Assembly (NCBI RefSeq): GCF_037038585.1
Contig: NC_092525.1
Coordinates: forward strand, 31,274,367 to 31,338,366
DNA: 64,000 bases
Reading direction: 5' to 3'
From: Patagioenas fasciata
Taxonomy: Eukaryota > Chordata > Aves > Columbiformes > Columbidae
The notes under the pieces are model-generated. The model was not told the origin of the DNA, ran no database searches, and saw nothing but the letters and a program-made list of their open reading frames with translations. How positions within the stretch are numbered: position 1 is the first letter of the stretch; each line of letters opens with the position of its first letter. Below, piece by piece: positions 21,282-36,200 of the stretch. The position numbers and the translations under genes were made by a program.

Positions 21282-24200
21282 CTGAAATAAAACAACATAC
21301 ATTATCAGTCACCTTAAAATTACCAGGTCTAAACATTCCTAAATAAGTTATACTCTGAAGTAGTTCTTATGCAAAATCTTAAGCTCAGCTAGCCGGGGTG
21401 GGGGTAAGCTTCTCCCACATCATGTTTCATTAAATTCAACTGCCTCTGGGAAAACAGGTAAACTGTTTCTGTTCATATCATCCATCAGTCGGCTAATGGG
21501 CACACCTTGATTTAACACTCCTGTCTTGGGTTTTGTGACAATATACGTAAGGCACACTTTTATCCCTGTGTATTATTCAGTATTTTTCCCACACATACAG
21601 TCTGCCTCTATAAAAAGTAATCACGACAGTAAAAACTTAGTTTGGAAAAAAAGAAGTCCATATATTCAAGATGAACTTTTTTAATGCATAGATATTAGGC
21701 ACCTTGAAAGCAAAAAGTCAATGCTGTTTACCAGATTCTAGTTAAAAGGATTTTTTTGACACTAAGAAAGAAGACTTACGCGTCTAGTGAGCCTTTCATA
21801 TTTTTGAGGCTACTTTTACAGATGCATTTAAGGATTTTGGTTACTTTTCCCTTCATAACTAGAAGTCTAAGAATATTTCAAATAGTGCAACTGGATAATG
21901 AAAGTAAAACTTTTTAACATAAAAAAACAGAACACAGCCTATTAAGGTATAAAATGAGAACACCTCAAATTGTAAAGTCAATTTAATAGAAAGGCAAACA
22001 TCAAAGCCCCTTCTACCTACAGATATCCTTAGCAAAAGCAAAGACTACATACATCATGATGTTTCCAAAGTGACTTTCTGTGGGAGACAGTGAAGAGAGT
22101 GATGCCAACCTACATGAAGAAAATGCACAAAATAAAGCAGTTAATTTTTCTCACGGGTTAGACATTACAAGAGGGATTTATATTTTTAATTGCTTTCACT
22201 TTTCTTTTACTCCCAATGATTTGGCAAAATGTAGAATGAACTGGGCAAAGGAGGTAAAGTAGGAGGCAGGTAAAACAATGAAACCTGGTGATTAAGAGAA
22301 GTCTACTTTAACAGCAAAAAGAGCCAAACCCACAAATGCTATTAGTTAATTATAAACATAAAGTGACACATTGAAGGTGAATAATCTTCCTTTGTTTCCA
22401 CGCAACTTGGTTAATTATGATCTTGAGGTCCCTTCCAACCTAGTAGTCTATGATTGTATGAAAACGGCTCTGATGACAAAGCAGGGTAACATCTTTTTCT
22501 TTCTGCAAGGGCAGCTTAACTGGGAGTTCTGTTTTTCAAGAACATGTATTAGTCACTTGGCAACAGTAACTCCAAAACAAAAGTACAAATGAACATTCAA
22601 GTTAACAGAATAACAAGTATATGTGAAACAGAAAATTGTCAGAATATAGTATGAATGTGGCAACATTAGTTCAAGAAATAATGTCCATTCTTCTGCAGAG
22701 TCCTCATCTAGTGTCAATTTACTACCACTGAAGGCTCCCTAAGTTCCCACTTCAAGTTTCAAATACATATTTCAATGGATGCACAGCTTTGCTCCATTAC
22801 CACTCTGAGAACACTGCTACTCAATAATCAATGTTATTTCAAGTCCATTCCTTCCCAGGCTAGGGGTGTGAAATTAAATCTTACTGATATTTCACATTGT
22901 AGTATGTAGAATCTGAAAAGGTGAGTATAAGAGGGAAAGGAAAAAGAAGACCATATTTAATATCATGTTTTCCTATAGTGCTTGGCTTTTCATGTCTTAA
23001 AATAGATGGAAATGTTTATTTCCAGCCTTTCATTTCTGTTGCCCAAGCAAAAGAAATGTCTCAAACAACAGAAAAGTGTAAAATTTTAGATTAATTGATC
23101 TTCACTTGACATTCTAAGAGTTTATCTTGAAATACAAGGTTACCAGTTAGTAAGAGGCTACATGTACGTCTAAATTGCCTGGAGACTACAAAACAATTAT
23201 TGAATTCTAGTGTGCATAAAGGGTGCTTGCATGCCCTTCTAAGTTGTTTTTATTGTTTGTTTGGTTTGTGATCTGCAGTAGGCATAAGGAAGAGCGTGCC
23301 TTGTATCATTTTAAGTCTCCTGTTAATGCACAGAGGTATAATTCTAGAAACAGAGAGCTTACCTTTCGGCAGTGGCTGTAAATGTAGCCTTCTACATCAA
23401 CGCTAACAGCACTGGTGCACTCATCCAGAATTGCAAACTGAGGCTTATGATAAAATAACCTTGCCATCTGGAATGCAAACCAAAAAGCTACTGTGGATAC
23501 AGAACTACAACCAATAATGCAGTGTTAAAAGTTAAACTAAGAATTAGTGTCCAAAGATTTACTGTGGGAAGGGAATTTCTTCTAAGTTGGCACCCACTGA
23601 AGCTTGAAAATCCAATAGCTGTTAACTATATATCCTTTTTTTTTTTTTCTTAAAACACAATTGGTTTAGAACGTCTGTTTATATAATTAAAGTATAAGGT
23701 GTAGTAAAAGGTCAACATTTCCAATTAAATTTTGAGTACAACAGGCACTGGTTTAGGTTGTTCTCTCAGTATGCAGACATTACACATTTTAGGGGGTTCT
23801 TCTTTAAGTAAAATATTAATTTTTAGTTAAAACCAACAGTCGCTTACAATTTAGATTACATTTTCAACCTGTGTCCTGTATTTGTTAAGTATTTAAGCTT
23901 TTGAGACATACTGCCATTCTCTGTTTTTCTCCCCCGCTGAGGACATCCATCCAATCCTGAACACTATCCCAGCCCCCTTCACGTTCCAAGATTGGGCCCA
24001 GCTGGACGTTATCCAAGTACTCCTTCAGCACCTTCAATTGAAAGAGGAATGACAAATAGAGCTTAAGTGAATTTAATACAGAAATTATTGAAAAAGACTG
24101 TAAAGGGTTACACTATTATGTTGGTGTACTATCAACCCTGATAAAGATTAAAAACAAACTAAATGCAGTGTTTTTACTAGCAATTTCATTATTTTTACAT

Positions 24201-27200
24201 CTGAAGCATTACTCATCTTAAGCAACACAAAGGGTTCATTAACTACTTATCATTACCTGGTCAGAAATCCCTTTCTTTCTCTGATCTTCTAAAGTATCTG
24301 GATATATAACTTGATCTCTGAGAGTTCCAAGAGTCATATATGGTCTCTGAGATAGAGTTGGAAACAAAAAGGTATGTCAAATATTTCTAAACATAGTCAA
24401 AGGAGGAAGAAAGAAAACACTATTGTCAATTAATGTACTTAGCCTCACCTGGGGAACATAGAACAACTTCCCTCTTACAGGTTTTGTTAAACGCCCACCA
24501 AACAAAGGCCACAACTGCAACAAGATAAAGGTTTAAAGTTGACCAAAAAGTCCAATCACAATAGTGCTTAGGATTCTCCCCCATTTATTTAGAAAAGTTC
24601 CCTTACCTCACCAAGAACACGAAAAAGTGAGCTCTTGCCACACCCATTTGGCCCACAAATCAGAACATTTGCACCAGATTGAACCTAAAAATGCAAAGCC
24701 AACACTATAAAAGTGTAGTGAGGAAGTACTGTTGAAAGCTTCCACAAACAATAAGTCATAGGCTTGTACATAGTACTTTCTGACATTACAATGGTTAATT
24801 TCCACCAATATTTTTTTCCAACTAGTTTAGCACCAACTACAGCTGGAAGAAAACACTTGTAACAATAAAAACATTTTTGGGAAAATAGCTTATTACCTTT
24901 TTTTTAAAAAATTAACATGACAACTGATTTTGTCCTAATTTAAGCATATCATATAAACACCTCTCCATTTACATTTACTCATTTTTTTTATAAATCAGAT
25001 TACCTCCAAAACTATCATCTTCACTTTTAAAATTGTATATGAATACAGTTTTCTGTTATATTAAAAAACTTACCTCAAAGTTAAGGTCTTGAATCAAAAC
25101 GTCTCCATTAGGTGTCACCAACGGAACATGATCAAACCTATTTGTATTGCAAGATAAAAACACAGCCCAGTTGCCTAAAAGCAGCCAACACAGCCTACTC
25201 AGATGTTTAAGGAACAGGGCAAGACTTCAGCAGTACTTCATTCAGAACACTGTCCTGCTTTCCAACCATTAACAGCTAAGGCACTTCTTGAACCAAAAGC
25301 GGTTCCTTAATGTTCAACAAACATCTAGAATTTTTTTCCTTCATATTTTTCCAAATCCTTCTAAGACTTTGTTCTCCCAGAAATCCTGTGCATATAAACC
25401 TAGTGCTTCATTTTAAACCTGCTAGCAGATGTGTATTCCATCAGTTGTAGGATACACAATGAATTACTTCTCTGCTCACCTACCTTGTCCATGTTTTTTT
25501 TAATAATAAAAATACCTCCACCATTTTTTTTTCCTCTTCCCTCTCCCCTTTCCCCTCTGCTCCACTATCTGCTTTCCACATTTATCTGATCAAGGCTATT
25601 TAATCTCTTAACTGGCTTTACTTTATGCTTTTAGGTAGTACTACAATGTCAATGTTCTTCAGGCTGAAAAGAACTGATGAATTGACTGCTACTTGAGTAC
25701 ATCACTGAACTGTCCAAGCATAGCGAAATACAAGCTAATATTTTGAAACTGCATACAGACTTGCCCCCAGTTTTTACAGCTGAATTGTATCATGGAATAA
25801 AATCTACAGCCAACATATTTCTAAGAAGAAATTTGAAAAAATGTTAACAAAATGGTTTGGGAAGACATATTCTAAAGGACAGCAAGAAATGTTACCAAAA
25901 GGGCAAAGTCTGGAGAGCATATTATGTTTCCTGCTAACAGGAGAGGACAAGGATCCACTTTCAGAATAGAAATGCTGAGTGGGAGTGAGGTGGAATTATT
26001 TGTAAATAAACTATAGCACAACAAAAACTGCATACTGCAATAATGGGCATTAAAACTACTATTACTAGTGACAGAAAGAAAGACTTAAAAGCCAGACTAC
26101 ATTAAAAATATTAAAGCTGTGGAAAATTTTTAAACATACTTGATAAGGTTATCAGTGTTGATAATTTCTCCAGATCCGGGTATCAAAGGCAAAGCTTGAT
26201 TTCTATCTGCATCTTAAATGAAGAAAAAAGTATTAGGCTCTGGAGCACTACATAGAGATGCACATATTTCATACGATGTCACATCTACCTTTTTCTTGCG
26301 ATACCATCGTACGCTGATATTTGCCACTATTCAAGTCCTTCAGAACCTGCATTAATTCTGTAATTCGAGCTGTGAAACTAAAAAAAAAAAAAAAAAATTC
26401 CTATAAGCAATTAATCTTTAGAAGTTTTAGTAATCCATAGAAGCTCTAATGAATACTCTGTTAGACTGCCAAAATGACAAAGTTACCCAACCCAGCATAG
26501 AAACAGAATGTTTACATTTTAGAGTTGCATTGAGGTTGTCCAACTTTTACAATATTTAGAAGAACCTTTTCCTGTTATAGCCAAATATTTGATAATGCAA
26601 TGAACAAAGCACACAAGCTCAGTTTGTTTAAATTCTACAGTCAGTTTCTCAAAATGAGATGAGAAACGGCAACAACATAACTTTAAGAAAGACATTTTAC
26701 ACAATCACTATTATACTTACCCAGCCAATCTGGTCATTTCACGGCCTGCTAGGACTATTCTGCCCAAAGCCTGAGACATTCTCAGTAACATTCTTCCACT
26801 TTGGTAGTAATCCTAGAGCAGAAGAAAGTTTATTTGTGTAGACTAACAAAATTTAAATTCAGGAAATTGTTTTAATTCTGTTCTATTTACCTCCAAAAGT
26901 TCTGCATGAGTACTGTTCAGATGACGAGGATCAGACAGGTTCAAAAATGGACGACTAACAACCAGGTACCCAACCACAGTGGCAAAGTCTGCAGTTTAAT
27001 AGGAAATATTAAGTTACACATTAATTGAAGCAATAAGAAAAAACAGAGTTCTCATGCAAGAAGTTTAGCACTTTGTTATTTGTAACAGTCCGTTAGCACT
27101 GGACGACCACTTACATTTGGCAATAATAGTATCAATGAAACCCATAGAGAACCGGAACAGGATGAAATTATGCAAATGCTCCACCTGGTAAGTTACAGAA

Positions 27201-30200
27201 GACAAAAGGTCAAACTATATCAGTACCTGTTTTACTATTATTTTACAGAAGTATGACTCCAAGTACAGTTATTTTTCAGTAAGCCACAAATACCTCAACA
27301 ATGTCTATCACCTGTGACAAGCCCTGCACAAGTATCCCTGCTGGCAAAGACTCTCACTCTAGATCAAAACAACCTACATGCCAAACTAAGCAACGAGAAT
27401 GGTAATTGTGGTGGGTGAAAAGGAGGGAAATGGCAAGACAAAGACCATTCTATCAGAAACTTCTGTTCTGCTTATAGCCCACTAACTTATTTTTAAATCT
27501 GATGACTGTAGCAGCATAAACACCAAGGCACTATAATTCAACTTCTATTCATATATGTCAAGAATCACCACGATAAAATTAATTGAAGTTTTGCTTGAAA
27601 TGTTTTAGAAGATAAAAAGTCTTACCAGTTTACTGAAGGTTTTGTGAATAGTCTGTTTTTCTCTCAAGTTTCCATTATAGAAAGCAATTTCTTCACTAAA
27701 AACAAACAAACAAAAAACAACCACAAAGAATGCAACTTCATTTTGTTAAAGACAGTCTTTGAAAAAGTCAGTCATAAACCACAATATAGTCCTTTCAGTT
27801 ACCTTATGAAATAAGAGTTTGTACTTTTTCACAACAGTGAAGCTTATTTTACCCCAGTTGGTTTGTCTTTTGAATTAGCAATATGATGCATGTATGAATC
27901 AATTAATAATCATCTGCATAAAGATGCAAACACTTTGCTCAGAACTGATAGCATCGCACTTTCTGAATGTATTTTAACATACAGCTTCCATTTACACCGC
28001 AGTATTACTTTGTCACTTATACCTTGCTATGTGAGTAAATCTATACCTGTTCGTAATAACCTGTTCGTATTTTAACATACAGCTTCCATTTACACCGCAG
28101 TATTACTTTGTCACTTATACCTTGCTATGCGAGTAAATCTATACCTGTTCGTAATAAGCCGTGAGTTGACATATCTGTACTCCCCTTCATATTTTTGTTC
28201 TACAACAGTCATCTTGCCAATTGGTCTCCTTAAACGTGTAAGGAAAAACCCCGAAACAATCAAGTATGCCATCATGCTAGCTGGACCCTGTGAATATCAA
28301 AAAAGAACAAAAGCTTACCACCTAGATGGTCTCAAATTGCAACATCTCTACCCAAAATACCAGAAAAGCATGAATTCCTTGATTTTCACCTCCCATGTGT
28401 TTGTTACCCATTCAATTATTTTTGAAGTTCTCAGCACATTCCTTTCTTTTGTGCTGTAGATACTGTTTCACTACTTTTACTAATTCTCTGTCCCCAGATG
28501 ACCTTCCCATCCTCACCTTCTAATTAAGTTTTTATCATCACCCAGTGCGATCTTCATGCTCCACTGTCCTAGCTTATTTCTTTAATAATTTTCTGGTTCT
28601 TGCAGATTTCCTCTCCTTCATTTCTATCTACTTCTTTTTCTCTGTATTTGCTACACTGTTGTCAGAGCAGTCAAATTTCAATCCCATTCCCTTCTTTGTC
28701 CATACATCTCCAACACATTTCACAGTATCACAGTATCACAGTATGTTTGGGATTGGAAGGGACCTCAAAAGATCATCTAGTCCAATCCCCCTGCTGGAGC
28801 AGGAACGCCTAGGTGAGGTCGCACAGGAATGTGTCCAGGCGGGCTTTGAATGTCTCCAGGGAAGGAGACTCCACAACCTCCCTGGGTAGCCTGTTCCAGT
28901 GCTCTGTCACCCTCACTGAGAAGAAGTTCTTTCTCAAATTTAAGTGGAACCTCTTGTGTTCCAGCTTGATCCCATTGCCCCTTGTCCTATCATTGTTTGC
29001 CACTGAGAAGAGCCTGACTCCATCCTCATGGCACTCACCCTTTATATATTTATAAACATTAATAAGGTCACCCCTCAGTCTCCTCTTCTCCAAACTAAAG
29101 AGCCCCAGCTCCCTCAGCCTTTCTTCATAAGGGAGATGCTCCACTCCCTTAATCATCTTTGTTGCCCTACGCTGGACCCTCTCCAGCAGTTCCCTGTCCT
29201 TCTTGAACTGAGGGGCCCAGAACTGAACACAATATTCTAGATGGGGTCTCACCAGGGCGGAGTAGAGGGGAAGGAGGACCTCTCTCGATCTACTGACCAC
29301 CCCCCTTGTAATACACCCAAGGATGCCATTAGCCTTCCTGGCCACAAGGGCACAGTGCTGGCTCATGATCATCCTGTTGTCCACCAGGATCCCCAGGTCC
29401 CTTTCCCCTACACTGCTCTCTAATAGGTCATGCCCCAACCTATACTGGAACTTGGGATTGTTCCTGCCCAGATGCAGGACTCTACACTTTCCCTTGTTAA
29501 ATTCCATCAGATTATCCCCCGCCCAACTCTCCAGCCTGTCCAGGTCCCGCTGGATGGCGGCACAGCCTTCTGGCGTGTCAGCCACTCCTCCCAGCTTAGT
29601 GTCATCAGCAAACTTGCTGATAGTACACTCAATTCCCTCGTCTAAATCATTAATGAATATATTGAATAATATTGGCCCCAGTACTGACCCCTGAGGCACT
29701 CCACTAGATACTGGCCTCCAACTGGACTCCGCACCATTGACCACCACTCTCTGGCTTCTCTCTTTAAGCCAGTTTGCATTTCCCACTGCTCTCAAGCAGT
29801 CCTAGTAGGGATTTTATTCTTCTGGATCCTAAGTTGCAATGGACGAGGGCTCCCAAACAGCTTAAGTATTCCTGAAGAGTGGCACAGCATAAAACCAAGG
29901 CATAAACTGAATTTGGCATAAACTGTCAATAATAACTATTAATCAGTCTTACAGAGAGCAATGCGAAGACATCTGAGACTGGAAAAGTTACCCAGGCTCA
30001 GCTAAGCCTAGAAAAAAGAGGCTGCAAAGAAACAGAAAACTTATTGTCTCCCTTAAATGGAAGTCACACCAGACAAAAGCAGCCAGAAGGGTACTGTACT
30101 AAATGGGATTCCTGAGAACATGCTAGAAGAAAACAAAGAACTTTCTTTTTTTCTTAAAATAGTTGATCAAATGCCTGTGAATTCTGTTTTTTATTTTAAT

Positions 30201-33200
30201 TGCCTCAAGACAGAGAGCACTGAATCATACAACACATTAAGTGTAAAAGCATATTTTCAGTATACCCCTTCAAATAATGGAAGGATCTATAATTAATACC
30301 TCGAGTCTTCCTCACACTCCAAAGAGGTACAAGTCTATAACCAAAGAAAGGAAAATTTGTTTATATTCCTAAAAGCACCACTTAATTTACCTGAGCTCCT
30401 ATTGCACTTGTTAGCTTGAAGATATACAAAACTATATCCAGGAAGGGCTGTAAGAAAAGCATAGAAAAAAAGCATCAGAATACCAGCATAACACAAATAC
30501 AAAATAGTCCAGAAACCACCAACCACCCCAAGACCAGTTACAGCTCTGCATTAAAGACACAACACTGGTTAACCTATTTTACAAGCCAAATGCTAAACCA
30601 AAAGGAATCTCAGACACATTTTCCTAAAAATATTCACTCAACTGAACTGAACATAAAAATATCATCATCTTCAGATAAAGTACATACCACATAAGAAAGT
30701 GATTCACCATTTTAGGTCTGTAACAACATTCACTAAGCAAAGTTGGATTAGACCCAATTATTAATTCCTGACTGAAAAAACTGTGAGAAACACTGAGAAG
30801 AATAATGCCATATAGTTGGCTATGTACCTGACAGAAGCAATATTCCGATTGGAAAGCATCCTGTTCCATACATCCTCTCAAAGCCAGAGCAGCTGAACTC
30901 CACATTTTTTAGCCAGAAGTTTTTGAATAATTCAACTTGTATTTTGCTTTATACTTCTGCTTGTGTGAACATCATAGCATAAAAAACAACTAGTCTAAAA
31001 TTTCAACAGTATTCTGCTTCAGTAACAAAAACACCTAAAATTTGCACCAGAAATAGAGGGAAATGCTTACTCAACCACACTTCCCTACCCAAAATAATAT
31101 TTTTATATAAATAAAAGCTAGCCATTAGGTTTTTTTCTGAAATCTAACTAGCTGAGAAACCATAATTATCACTGCTCATCTGAAAAATAATGTGCTAATT
31201 TCTTTAAAAGAAAATTTAATTCAAATTATAACAATCCACAACAGTGCTTTTGCAGAGGTCATGCAAACCACAGACTGTGAAACAATACCATAAACATTTG
31301 TTTTAGCACCATACTCCAAGCAATACACATATAAACGCAAGCAATTACTTTGAGCCCTAAACATCCACAGCTATTAGTCCAAGATCTCTCTGAAAAGCCT
31401 TACCTTGCTAAGGTTCGAGTACAGGTCCACGACACTGTTACAGAATTTTTCCACATCCTGTGTAAGCAGTTGATCTGGATTAGCTATTCTGCTGTCCAGA
31501 TTTCCCATTTTGTAGTACGTATAACCTCTGAAACAAAACAAGAGCTAAGTAGCAGGGAAAAATTCATTGCCTAGGGTATCAAATAACTGCAACCCTCTGC
31601 TTCATACAACTGAGATGGAAAGTAGTGCAAATATTAAATGACTGTATGGAGTCTACATAGCTAGTGCTCCTGCCTGATCAGATCCACATTAAACCCTTCA
31701 GAGCAGTTTAGGCTCCAGGATGTCTTGCTGAAGCTCAGGCCCATGCTGCTCTATGTACTGCTGCTGCACCCTCACAAACTCTGCATCAACACACCTGAGA
31801 ACCAAAATTGAGTGTAGAAGGATATGAGCAGCTTCTCAAGCTCATGCATCCAATTCAGTCTGCAGGATTATTAGCCCTACATGAAAGCAACTGAAGAACT
31901 TTGGGACCTGACCCAGTAATGGAAGCAGTACAGTGCATTATTGTTTTTCCTAACTGAGCCAACTTTGCTGTCTTTGTATCTGTGCCATGTACAACCTGGA
32001 TAAGCCACTCATCCTAAATGGCAAGCTAATTGCAATCAAAAGTCTTCTACACAGTACACCTTACCTACTAAGCACCTTGCTACCTTCTTACTATGCACTT
32101 AAAGTGATTTTGTTTGATTTTAATCAATTTCTTTTTTAAAACTCTTAGACATTAAAAATGTGTTACTTACTTAAGATATTCCTCGTAGAGGTATCTGGTA
32201 AGCCTTACTCGGAAGCAAAGTTTCAATTCATTTAGACCATACTTCAGAAAGCTATTCACTAAAGAAATCTAAAATAAGAGACAGTATTTCAATATTTAGC
32301 TAACGAGATTTACTATACTTACATCAGTTTGCAGTATAGATTGTGCAAACACTTTAGAACAGGTGAATTCTCCCCTAAAGTCAATAATACTCTTAACACA
32401 CCTAAACCAAACCATTTAGTGTCTGTAGGACCACAGATTAAGTTTCTGTCTACATTTTTGAAAATACCAGTTCCCAGTGGATCGAAAGATTTAATATAAA
32501 ACTTGCATATCTTCAACTCTTTTGATAAGCTCCAGAAGAGAGCCCCCATTTGACAATCACTACCTTAATCGCTTAATTGCCTTTTAAATCTATTGTAAAG
32601 CAGGTACATTAGGTAGTAATAGAAAATGTACTATTTATCACCTCTGGTGCAAGTCAGAGATGTTGACAAGCTGAAGGAAAGTTAAGAGGTGGGGAAAAAA
32701 ACCATAACACATCTCAGAAGTAGCTGTAAGAAATATAAAAATTAAAGACTAAGAAGAAATTTTCATCTTCGATGGTGCCAAAAGAATCCCACACCTAGCA
32801 CGTTGAAACATCATCCAGTCCGTAAGATGATGTTATGCAGTACTACAGATGGCACATTAAGCTATAAGTCAAAATTGCCATCAACAAAACAAATCTCAAG
32901 ACCTAAACATGTCAGAAAAATAGTTGCAATCAATAGGGAAACATGCTGATGAAGTCTCCCACACACTGATGGCAGAAAATGAAATGTGTCTTAATACACA
33001 CCTGCATGTAAAACAACTAATTTCAATGGGGTTTAAGACACTCATTTGAGGTCTCTTCCTGAAACTCTTAATTTACATTTGAAATACTTACTACTAGTTG
33101 GCTGGCACAAGAAAAGCACTTACAGCAGGCATTGCAGCGATGAAGTTGAACAAGTATTTCTTGAAATCTTTTCTGCTGCGGCCAATGATTGCACTGTAAA

Positions 33201-36200
33201 TGACCATCCGCTAAGAGTTAGTTACAAGAAAAACGAAGTATAAACTAGCATGTCTTAAGTGGACAACACAGAGAAAAAAAAAATCATTGTGGAAATCTGT
33301 AGTATCAGCTGTAGGATCAAGTATCACAGATTTCTGTAAATTAAGTGGTGACAGACAAAGCAATTATCTGCCTTCTGCTCCTGCAGTAACTGTCTGTGTT
33401 AAGGGCTCAGAATTTCATGGTCACAGAATAGCAGTTCTTTCTTTGCTTTCACAGATTCTCACAAGAGAGAAATAAAGCAGTCCTTCCATTCTATAAAGCA
33501 CTGACGGTCTCTCATGAAATACATATCATTTTGAACCACACTTTGAGAAATTCTGACTTGTTTCAATCAGCAACAAGAGCAACAAAAATAATCAGAGGTC
33601 TAGGAAACACTTAAGACTGAAAGCATTGTGTTTATCAATCTAAAGAGCAAACAGCTCAGTAGGAAGAAGTAACAGCCTTAATATCCAAACAAAATGTCTG
33701 AGTCTATGCCATAGAACCACTATGCCACTGAAGTGCTCTCTTAGATGTTTAGATCAACATGAGATTTAGAGTCTTCAAAATGTGACCAAAATAACAAAAA
33801 AACATTTAATAAGTAAACTTTGGTTAAAAAAATAAAGTTGTGTCCAACAGCAGCAGAAGAGTTGATTAAAAATTAATATTTTTCCTTTCAGAAAAATATA
33901 GGGATCCCCCTTCCCCCAAAATTGCAACTATACCAGTTTTCCAACTCTTTCATATAAATAAGCAAGCTGTAAATGATCTGAATATGTGTTCTGACAGATC
34001 ACTTTCTCTGTTAAACACAAGAATGTTTAAAAATAACAAGTTTATAGATACCTTTCAATGACTGTTCCATTTTGAATCATCCAAATATCGCAAAACGTGC
34101 GGAGTACCAGCATCACAGCAATAAGCAGCAAATAACCTGTCTAGTACAAAACCAAAAGAGCAACAGTTAAAACATGGATAAAAATTCACCACTTTTTCTA
34201 GAAAGTGGTCTGACCGTATCTAGCAGCAAGGTATTACCCTGCTACCCCAGCTAATGTAATATTTTATTACTTAGCAGGAAACACAACAGTAACCAATATT
34301 TTTAATAGAATACTGATTACATTTTTATGAAGAATGTTTGTCTTTTAAAAAGGTGTAGTTGGTTGATACACCAGACACATAAGATGGAGGGTTACTGGGG
34401 TAAAGAAGTTACTGCTGTTCTGAAAGACTTTTCTGCCACAGGGTCACAGAGACCGCAAGGGACCTTGCAGGTCACCTGCTCTGACTCCCCGCTCAGAACA
34501 GGGCCACAGCAACCAGGCACCAGTCAGACCTTGTACCATTCATCAAAAGTCTTTAAGCCCAACAGTGCAGCCAGTTTTCCATCCACTTCACTATTCAGTC
34601 ATCAGTTTGGCTGTGGGGGTACTAGGGGAGACCTCAGGCTCAAGGTCTCACTAAAATCCAAGTATTCAACATCCACTGTTCTTCCCTTAAGCACACAGCC
34701 AGTCATCTCATCACTGAAGGCAATCAGGTTAGTAAGGCATAATCTGACGTTCATAAATCCCAGCTGGTTGTTTGCAATCACCTTTTTGTCCTCCATGTGG
34801 CTGGAGCTGGCTTCCAGGAGGGTTTGCTCACAGCCTTAGTAGGAATATCGTGAGGCTGACCAGCCTATAGCTTCCAGTATGCTTGTTTTTGGAGATGGAA
34901 GGGATGTTTGGGTTTTGGGGAGGATTATCAGTAACCTTTCTGATGGCCATGACCTCTTGAAGATGACAGAGGCCAGCTCTGCCAGCTCTCAGAGGCATTC
35001 CCACATTCCCACCCGTGCTTCCACCTTCCCTGAACTTGTTCTGTGAACAAGCTGCCAAAAGTCCCTGCTCATCCAGGCCAGCTGGTGCCGTGCTTGCTCT
35101 ACATTCTGTGCACTGGAATTTATTGCTATTGTGCCTGATGTATGCAAAGGTCACTTAAGTTCCAAACTCAACTAATGTACTTCAAAACAAAACAAAACAA
35201 AACAAAAACAAACACTTAAGTGTTCTGGAAAGCATAAGAAAGATGCTGAGGCACTTTTATCTTGCTAAATTCTAGTCTGCATAGCTTTCCTAAAATGATG
35301 CTAACAGACTTTTCGACAAATTCACCTTCTAATGAGGGCTGGCCTAGATATAAGTTAAAAAAGCAAAATTATGGATGAACAGCATGCAATTTAAAGAGAG
35401 GAAGTATTTGCACAGAGAAGTGTACTACCTTGCATCAAACAAAACCTGGATGCCCTTTCAAAAGATATACTACAGTAGTAGTTATTAGTTGACAGTAAAT
35501 GGCTTATTCTTGTAATTGAAAGCAGAATGCAACTTTTTAGTGATCTAACAACTGAACATACATGTAAATATTTATAGTACTACGTTGCTATTTTAAAACA
35601 TATAGTACAATTTAGTCCTATTTGAGTAAGGTATATGCTTTTGTTTAAATTCTGATGCAATTATGAAAGAAAACTTGATTACAAAAATGCTCATTTTTAC
35701 GTGTTGCTGCAGACAATACTTACCTCTTTACAAAGTGTTCTAGGGACCATTATTTTCAGGATTCGACATATTCTTGCAATAAACACTCTGTCCACCATTG
35801 CTCGCTCCTTCTTTCCCTCCTTCTGCTTCACACAGAACAAGAAAAACAAGAAAAGCAAGATTCTTTTTTTGGTAATGTATTATTTAAATGTTGATGTGAT
35901 ATTTTCCCTACTCAAGTTATTAACAGCTACCTTCCTTCTGCAGTGTTTGCAGTTATTTCTTTCCAATTTAAGAGCTGATCACACAAGTTAAATGAAATGT
36001 AAAAATCAGGAGTGTATGACCTCACAGCTCTCAGAATTCCTAAGTAAGAGAACCAAGCTATCAAAATAAATTGCAATAGGAAGTAGCTGCCATGATACAA
36101 AATACTATTTATTTCAAATCCATGTTAAGTGCTACACAAACAATGCAGCCCACAGCATTAAAACATCCCATTACAAGTTATAATGCCATCTGCCATCTCT

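Noticed and set aside
28809-29795. 328-codon frame as a host gene
   Set aside because: It is the reverse-transcriptase part of a CR1 retrotransposon, truncated at its 5' end, without a proper ATG and followed by the CR1 tail.
34327-34839. 170-codon + strand frame in ABCD3 intron 3
   Set aside because: It is antisense to a decayed CR1 element and has no protein-like features of its own.
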